From assembly GCA_027297025.1 (NCBI GenBank), contig JAPUIM010000040.1:1-5822 (forward strand): a stretch of 5,822 nt of DNA, given 5' to 3'. The first letter of the stretch is position 1. Each line of letters begins with the position of its first letter. A program made the position numbers and the translations under genes. The notes beneath the pieces were generated by a model. It saw only the letters and a program-made list of their open reading frames with translations. It searched no databases and had not been told where the DNA came from. Source of the stretch: Bacteroidota bacterium. Lineage in GTDB: Bacteria > Bacteroidota > Bacteroidia > Cytophagales > Cyclobacteriaceae. This document shows, in pieces, positions 5,387 through 5,822 of the stretch.

Positions 5387-5822
5387 GGAAGTATCAAATT
5401 ATCATATTAGGAGCTGTCTCGGTAACTATTATTGCCATTTTTTATTATTCCGTAACTCAAAGAGAGGACCCGCAGGTATTTATCAAACAGGTTCAAGACG
5501 CCAGAAAGAAAACCGATATTTTTATGAAAACCTCGCAAGATTCTCCCTTTTACCCCATTGGTCAACAAGATTTTTCCGGACTGTCCTACTACCCACCAGA
5601 TATCAATTTCCGGGTCAGAGCCGTACTAGATCCATTACCGGGAAGGGATATATTAACCTTACAAACCAGTGATGGTGAGGAAACAAATTATATAAAATAC
5701 GCATATGCGACTTTCAGGTTGGAGGGGAAAGAATGCAATCTGTTAATATTAAGACTCCTTCCAATAACCAATCAGAACCAGTTCTTTTTACCATTTACCG
5801 ATGAAACCAGCGCGGTAGAAAC
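5383..5822 (+). CDS. DUF1684 family membrane-anchored protein (3' truncated by window edge)
   Basis: An open frame runs from ATG 5383 to the window end with no stop, giving 146 complete codons. Residues 5-22 form one hydrophobic segment with basic residues before it, a signal anchor or uncleaved signal placing the rest outside the cytoplasm. The following part matches DUF1684 (Pfam): ARKKTDIFMKTSQDSPF (40-56), FSGLSYYPPDINFRVRAVL (64-82), TSDGEETNYIKYAYATFRLEG (start 95), then NLLILRLLP (119-127) and the family's typical FFLPFTDETSA (134-144). The window stops just before the expected tyrosine-glycine-arginine block. No enzymatic function is known to me for the family. The ATG overlaps the radC stop by four bases (ATGA) and AAGG (5373-5376) lies six bases upstream, so translation is probably coupled to radC. 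Confidence 0.88.
   Translation, partial: MRKYQIIILGAVSVTIIAIFYYSVTQREDPQVFIKQVQDARKKTDIFMKTSQDSPFYPIGQQDFSGLSYYPPDINFRVRAVLDPLPGRDILTLQTSDGEETNYIKYAYATFRLEGKECNLLILRLLPITNQNQFFLPFTDETSAVE

Overview
This is an ordinary, gene-dense stretch of a Bacteroidota chromosome, most likely from the Cytophagales (Cyclobacteriaceae-like); the genus cannot be fixed from sequence alone. The evidence is the Bacteroidota style of the QueA tail ([13 protein letters not shown]), a small DUF2795 protein of the kind I recall from this phylum (it opens MYWTLELASYLEDAPWPA), DUF4136 and DUF1684 proteins, and promoters of the TTTG / TAnnTTTG type used by this phylum. No mobile element, CRISPR array, tRNA or rRNA was seen.

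Layout. Bases 1-1170 (+) hold the 3' part of queA (queuosine tRNA modification), a hairpin terminator, and ispD (MEP isoprenoid pathway), which starts on the first base after the terminator's T-run. On the opposite strand at 1227-1448 is a tiny acidic DUF2795 protein, with a clear promoter and a strong ribosome binding site; it shares a hairpin terminator with ispD. After an AT-rich gap of about 350 bases comes a pyridoxamine 5'-phosphate oxidase-like flavoprotein (1801-2472, +). It converges on two minus-strand genes: a DUF4136 lipoprotein (2530-3162) and, upstream of it, an exported zinc hydrolase of the phospholipase C / S1-P1 nuclease superfamily (3244-4221) that keeps all nine expected zinc ligands. 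A 99-base divergent region then carries a textbook Bacteroidota promoter for rpsT (ribosomal protein S20, 4321-4572). A strong terminator follows, then radC (4682-5386), and a DUF1684 membrane-anchored protein whose ATG overlaps the radC stop and which runs off the window end.

Functionally this is a patchwork of housekeeping genes (tRNA modification, isoprenoid synthesis, ribosome, RadC) and conserved but poorly understood envelope or small proteins. The likely co-transcribed pairs are the zinc hydrolase with the DUF4136 lipoprotein, and radC with the DUF1684 gene. I found no convincing new multi-gene system. The most interesting signals are compact regulatory overlaps: an ispD ribosome binding site inside the queA terminator stem, and a radC -33 box inside the rpsT terminator T-run. 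The conserved unknown proteins are the other points of interest.
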